Both the position numbers and the translations under genes were made by a program. Below the pieces are notes generated by a model, which was not told the DNA's origin, did not search any database, and saw nothing but the letters and a program-made list of their open reading frames with translations. A stretch of 17,024 nucleotides of DNA, taken from NCBI GenBank assembly GCA_964429805.1, contig CAYSDH010000070.1, forward strand, positions 1 through 17,024, read 5' to 3'. This stretch comes from CAYSDH01 sp964429805. Its GTDB lineage: Bacteria > Bacteroidota > Bacteroidia > Flavobacteriales_D > JABDKJ01. Numbering within the stretch: the stretch's first letter is position 1; each line of letters starts with the position of its first letter. This document shows positions 15,191 through 17,024 of this stretch, piece by piece.

Positions 15191-16295
15191 CTATGGTGTC
15201 CAGCATAGTCTTTAGCACATGATGCTCGTTTTCCCAATTTAGAGTCTTTGAGGCTAATTGCGCGTTCTCTTTCATTTGGCTCAATCTCTCTGGCTGAAAG
15301 AACAGCGTCTTTATTCCTTGAGCAATCAATTCTGGTTGCACCTTATCTATGCAGTAACCTATGTCGTATTGGTTTATTATTCTCTCTAACTCAACCAGCC
15401 TGCTGCTAAACACAGGAATACCCGCAGCGATATAGTCAAAGAGCTTGTTAGGCAGGCTAAATTGGTAGTTTAGATTATCATCCTTGTCGAGAGTCAGTCC
15501 GATGTCTGCATTTAAAGTGTACTGCATCATTTCTACATAAGGCATTCTCGGATAGAACCTTACCTTATCCTTTAGTCCCAATTTCTTGGCGCGTTGCACT
15601 AAGTCATCATAGACATCACCAGCACCAATGACAAGAAGCATGAATTCAGAAGGCAATAGTGTCATGGCCTCAATAAGCTCCTCTCCTCCTCGATTCACAT
15701 TTATACCCGCCCCTTGCAAGATGAGAATCTTCTTATCAAGCGGCAGGCCCAGCTCTTCTCTTGTTTTTCTCTTTTCTATTCGCTTAGTCTGCGGCAGGTT
15801 TCGAAGCACTTTGACAGGCACCTTATACTTGTCATGATAGGCCTTTGCTATTGACTCATTGACAGTGTACACATACTTGAGCTTTGGAAAAATGCGAGTC
15901 TCTATCGCAGTCCACACTTTCTTGGCCCACCTTCCTTGAAGCTCTGGCACCTCAGTAAAGTACTCATGACTGTCATATATAAGAGGGATGCCTTTTGCCT
16001 TGGCGGCCATATATGTTGCCAATAAAGTATCGAGGTCGTTGGCTATAAACACATCAGCCTGCTGCTTTTTGAGGTTGAAGTATAATTTGAGATTATATTC
16101 TGCATAGAAAAGAGGGCCTTTTCTAAAGATAAGCTCCATGCGCTCATGGCCATAAGGGCGGGCTAATGGGGTGTTGTCAGACTGAGACCGGCCAATGGCT
16201 TCTACTTCATGACCCCACGAAAGAATGCTCCTGCAAGTCTTATCAACTCGCTGGTCAGTAGACAAATCATTAGTTACAGAAACAATCACCCTCAT
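15183..16295 (-). CDS. GT4-family glycosyltransferase
   Basis: A 370-residue GT-B enzyme. It begins MRVIVSVTNDLSTDQRVDK, a start shared by many Bacteroidota group 1 glycosyltransferases, followed by IYDSHEYFTEVPEL in the acceptor-side domain. The C-terminal domain has KILILQGAGINVNRGGEELIEAM, LLVIGAGD, and the donor site ADIGLTLDKDDNLNYQFSLPNKLFDYIAAGIPVF with the NKLFDY and AGIP elements. The substrate is unknown. I chose the ATG at 16295; the open frame runs 22 residues further to 16361, but those residues have no family support. No clear TAnnTTTG box is seen in the 126-nt gap to murB. It overlaps the next glycosyltransferase by 8 nt and ends with TAG. Confidence 0.9.
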   Translation of the reverse strand: MRVIVSVTNDLSTDQRVDKTCRSILSWGHEVEAIGRSQSDNTPLARPYGHERMELIFRKGPLFYAEYNLKLYFNLKKQQADVFIANDLDTLLATYMAAKAKGIPLIYDSHEYFTEVPELQGRWAKKVWTAIETRIFPKLKYVYTVNESIAKAYHDKYKVPVKVLRNLPQTKRIEKRKTREELGLPLDKKILILQGAGINVNRGGEELIEAMTLLPSEFMLLVIGAGDVYDDLVQRAKKLGLKDKVRFYPRMPYVEMMQYTLNADIGLTLDKDDNLNYQFSLPNKLFDYIAAGIPVFSSRLVELERIINQYDIGYCIDKVQPELIAQGIKTLFFQPERLSQMKENAQLASKTLNWENEHHVLKTMLDTIDG

Positions 16296-16421
16296 CCGAG
16301 CCGAAGTTATCACATAGGAATTGCCCTGCAAATCACCCATTGGGATTATTTCAATGTGCACTGTTCATAGGAATTTGACGTTTTTATGGCCAGTAGGTTT
16401 TAAATCAGAACTTCGTCAAAC

Positions 16422-17024
16422 ATGGATTTTAAACGGGATTTTTCCCTCAAAGCGTACAACACATTTGGCATTGACGTGTCGGCTGAGCACTTCTGTTCCT
16501 TTAGTTCTATTGACGAACTCAGCGAGTCTTATCAGTTTCAGCCAGAGGCTCAGCGACTCATACTTGGCGGAGGGAGTAACATCTTGCTCACTAAAAATGT
16601 GGAAGGAATAGTACTGCGCAATGCCATACCTGGCATAGAAGTAATTCGCGAAGATGACGCGCACTGGTACGTCAAAGTAGGAGCTGGCGTAGCGTGGCAC
16701 GACCTGGTAATGCACTGTGTGAATAAGGGCATGGCCGGTATTGAGAATATGTCATTAATACCTGGATCTGTCGGTGCGGCACCTATGCAAAACATTGGCG
16801 CTTATGGCGTAGAGATTAAAGAGGTGTTTCATGAACTTGAGGCCTATCACATTCAGCACGGTGAGACTGAGCGTTTTGGCGTAGAAGATTGCAAGTTTGG
16901 TTACAGAGAGAGTGTCTTCAAGCGAGAAAAGAAAGGTGAATATGTCATTTGCTCAGTGACGTTTAGGCTTGATAAAAAACCGACTTACCACACCTCTTAT
17001 GGTGCCATCAGCGCTGAGCTGGAG
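16422..17024 (+). CDS. murB: UDP-N-acetylmuramate dehydrogenase MurB, N-terminal 201 residues (runs off the right edge)
   Basis: MurB uses NADPH and bound FAD to reduce UDP-GlcNAc-enolpyruvate to UDP-MurNAc in peptidoglycan precursor synthesis. The frame is open from the ATG at 16422 to the last base. It shows YNTFGI (12-17), the FAD-binding LGGGSNILL (48-56), GAGVAWHDLV, the hallmark GSVGAAPMQNIGAYGVE (115-131), and FGYRESVFK (159-167), whose arginine R162 corresponds to a catalytic residue. The catalytic serine and glutamate of the C-terminal domain lie beyond the window. The presence of the YRES.FK loop indicates a type I (E. coli-like) MurB. An in-frame stop at 16401 rules out a longer start. 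It is divergent from the glycosyltransferase pair. A weak TTTG (16374-16377) and TAGGTTTT (16394-16401) pair upstream is only a poor promoter candidate. Confidence 0.96.
   Translation, partial: MDFKRDFSLKAYNTFGIDVSAEHFCSFSSIDELSESYQFQPEAQRLILGGGSNILLTKNVEGIVLRNAIPGIEVIREDDAHWYVKVGAGVAWHDLVMHCVNKGMAGIENMSLIPGSVGAAPMQNIGAYGVEIKEVFHELEAYHIQHGETERFGVEDCKFGYRESVFKREKKGEYVICSVTFRLDKKPTYHTSYGAISAELE

Noticed and set aside
16374..16401. Promoter for murB (TTTG, 16 nt, TAGGTTTT)
   Set aside because: Spacer too short and last base of the -7 box wrong; not strong enough to list as a feature.
16416..16795. Minus-strand open frames opposite murB
   Set aside because: They overlap the well-supported murB coding frame almost entirely and show no protein signature.

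Overview
The window is an ordinary housekeeping segment from a Bacteroidota bacterium, probably of the Flavobacteriales; I cannot name the genus. Four things support this. The left edge holds the 5' end of a 16S rRNA gene with a Bacteroidota-type start. Two secreted proteins end in type IX secretion (T9SS) type A sorting domains. Many genes are preceded by the Bacteroidota promoter pattern (TTTG about 19 nt before TAnnTTTG). Shine-Dalgarno sequences are essentially absent.

Layout. 1-439: the 16S 5' end on the minus strand with its leader (boxA-like element, hairpin) and two tandem promoters. 440-973: a small outer-membrane beta-barrel protein on the plus strand. 974-4193: minus-strand cluster tgt, LptF/LptG-type permease, accA. 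4242-6651: plus-strand cluster of a membrane GT2 glycosyltransferase, an ECF-type sigma factor and rsmG. 6652-8499: a minus-strand ABC exporter interrupted by one in-frame TAG exactly between its membrane and ATPase domains. 8621-8782: rpmH with a consensus promoter, followed by two hairpin terminators. 8914-13277: minus strand, a large secreted T9SS protein, a cytoplasmic alpha/beta hydrolase and a secreted T9SS lipase-like hydrolase. 13398-14084: an FtsE-type ATPase on the plus strand. 14081-16295: two overlapping minus-strand glycosyltransferases. 16422 to the right edge: the first 201 codons of murB.

How the genes fit together. Most products serve the cell envelope (LPS transport permease, fatty-acid precursor supply, glycan transfer, lipid or drug export, FtsE, MurB, surface and secreted proteins) or translation and RNA modification (16S rRNA, Tgt, RsmG, L34). 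Genes are packed tightly: several same-strand neighbours overlap, and three of the four convergent pairs have abutting or overlapping stop codons.

I found no CRISPR array, insertion sequence, phage gene, tRNA gene or defence system. The most notable items are the amber codon splitting the ABC exporter at a position where relatives carry glutamine, a tRNA-guanine transglycosylase that keeps its catalytic aspartates but lacks the three zinc-binding cysteines, and promoter boxes so close to start codons that some mRNAs should be leaderless or nearly so.
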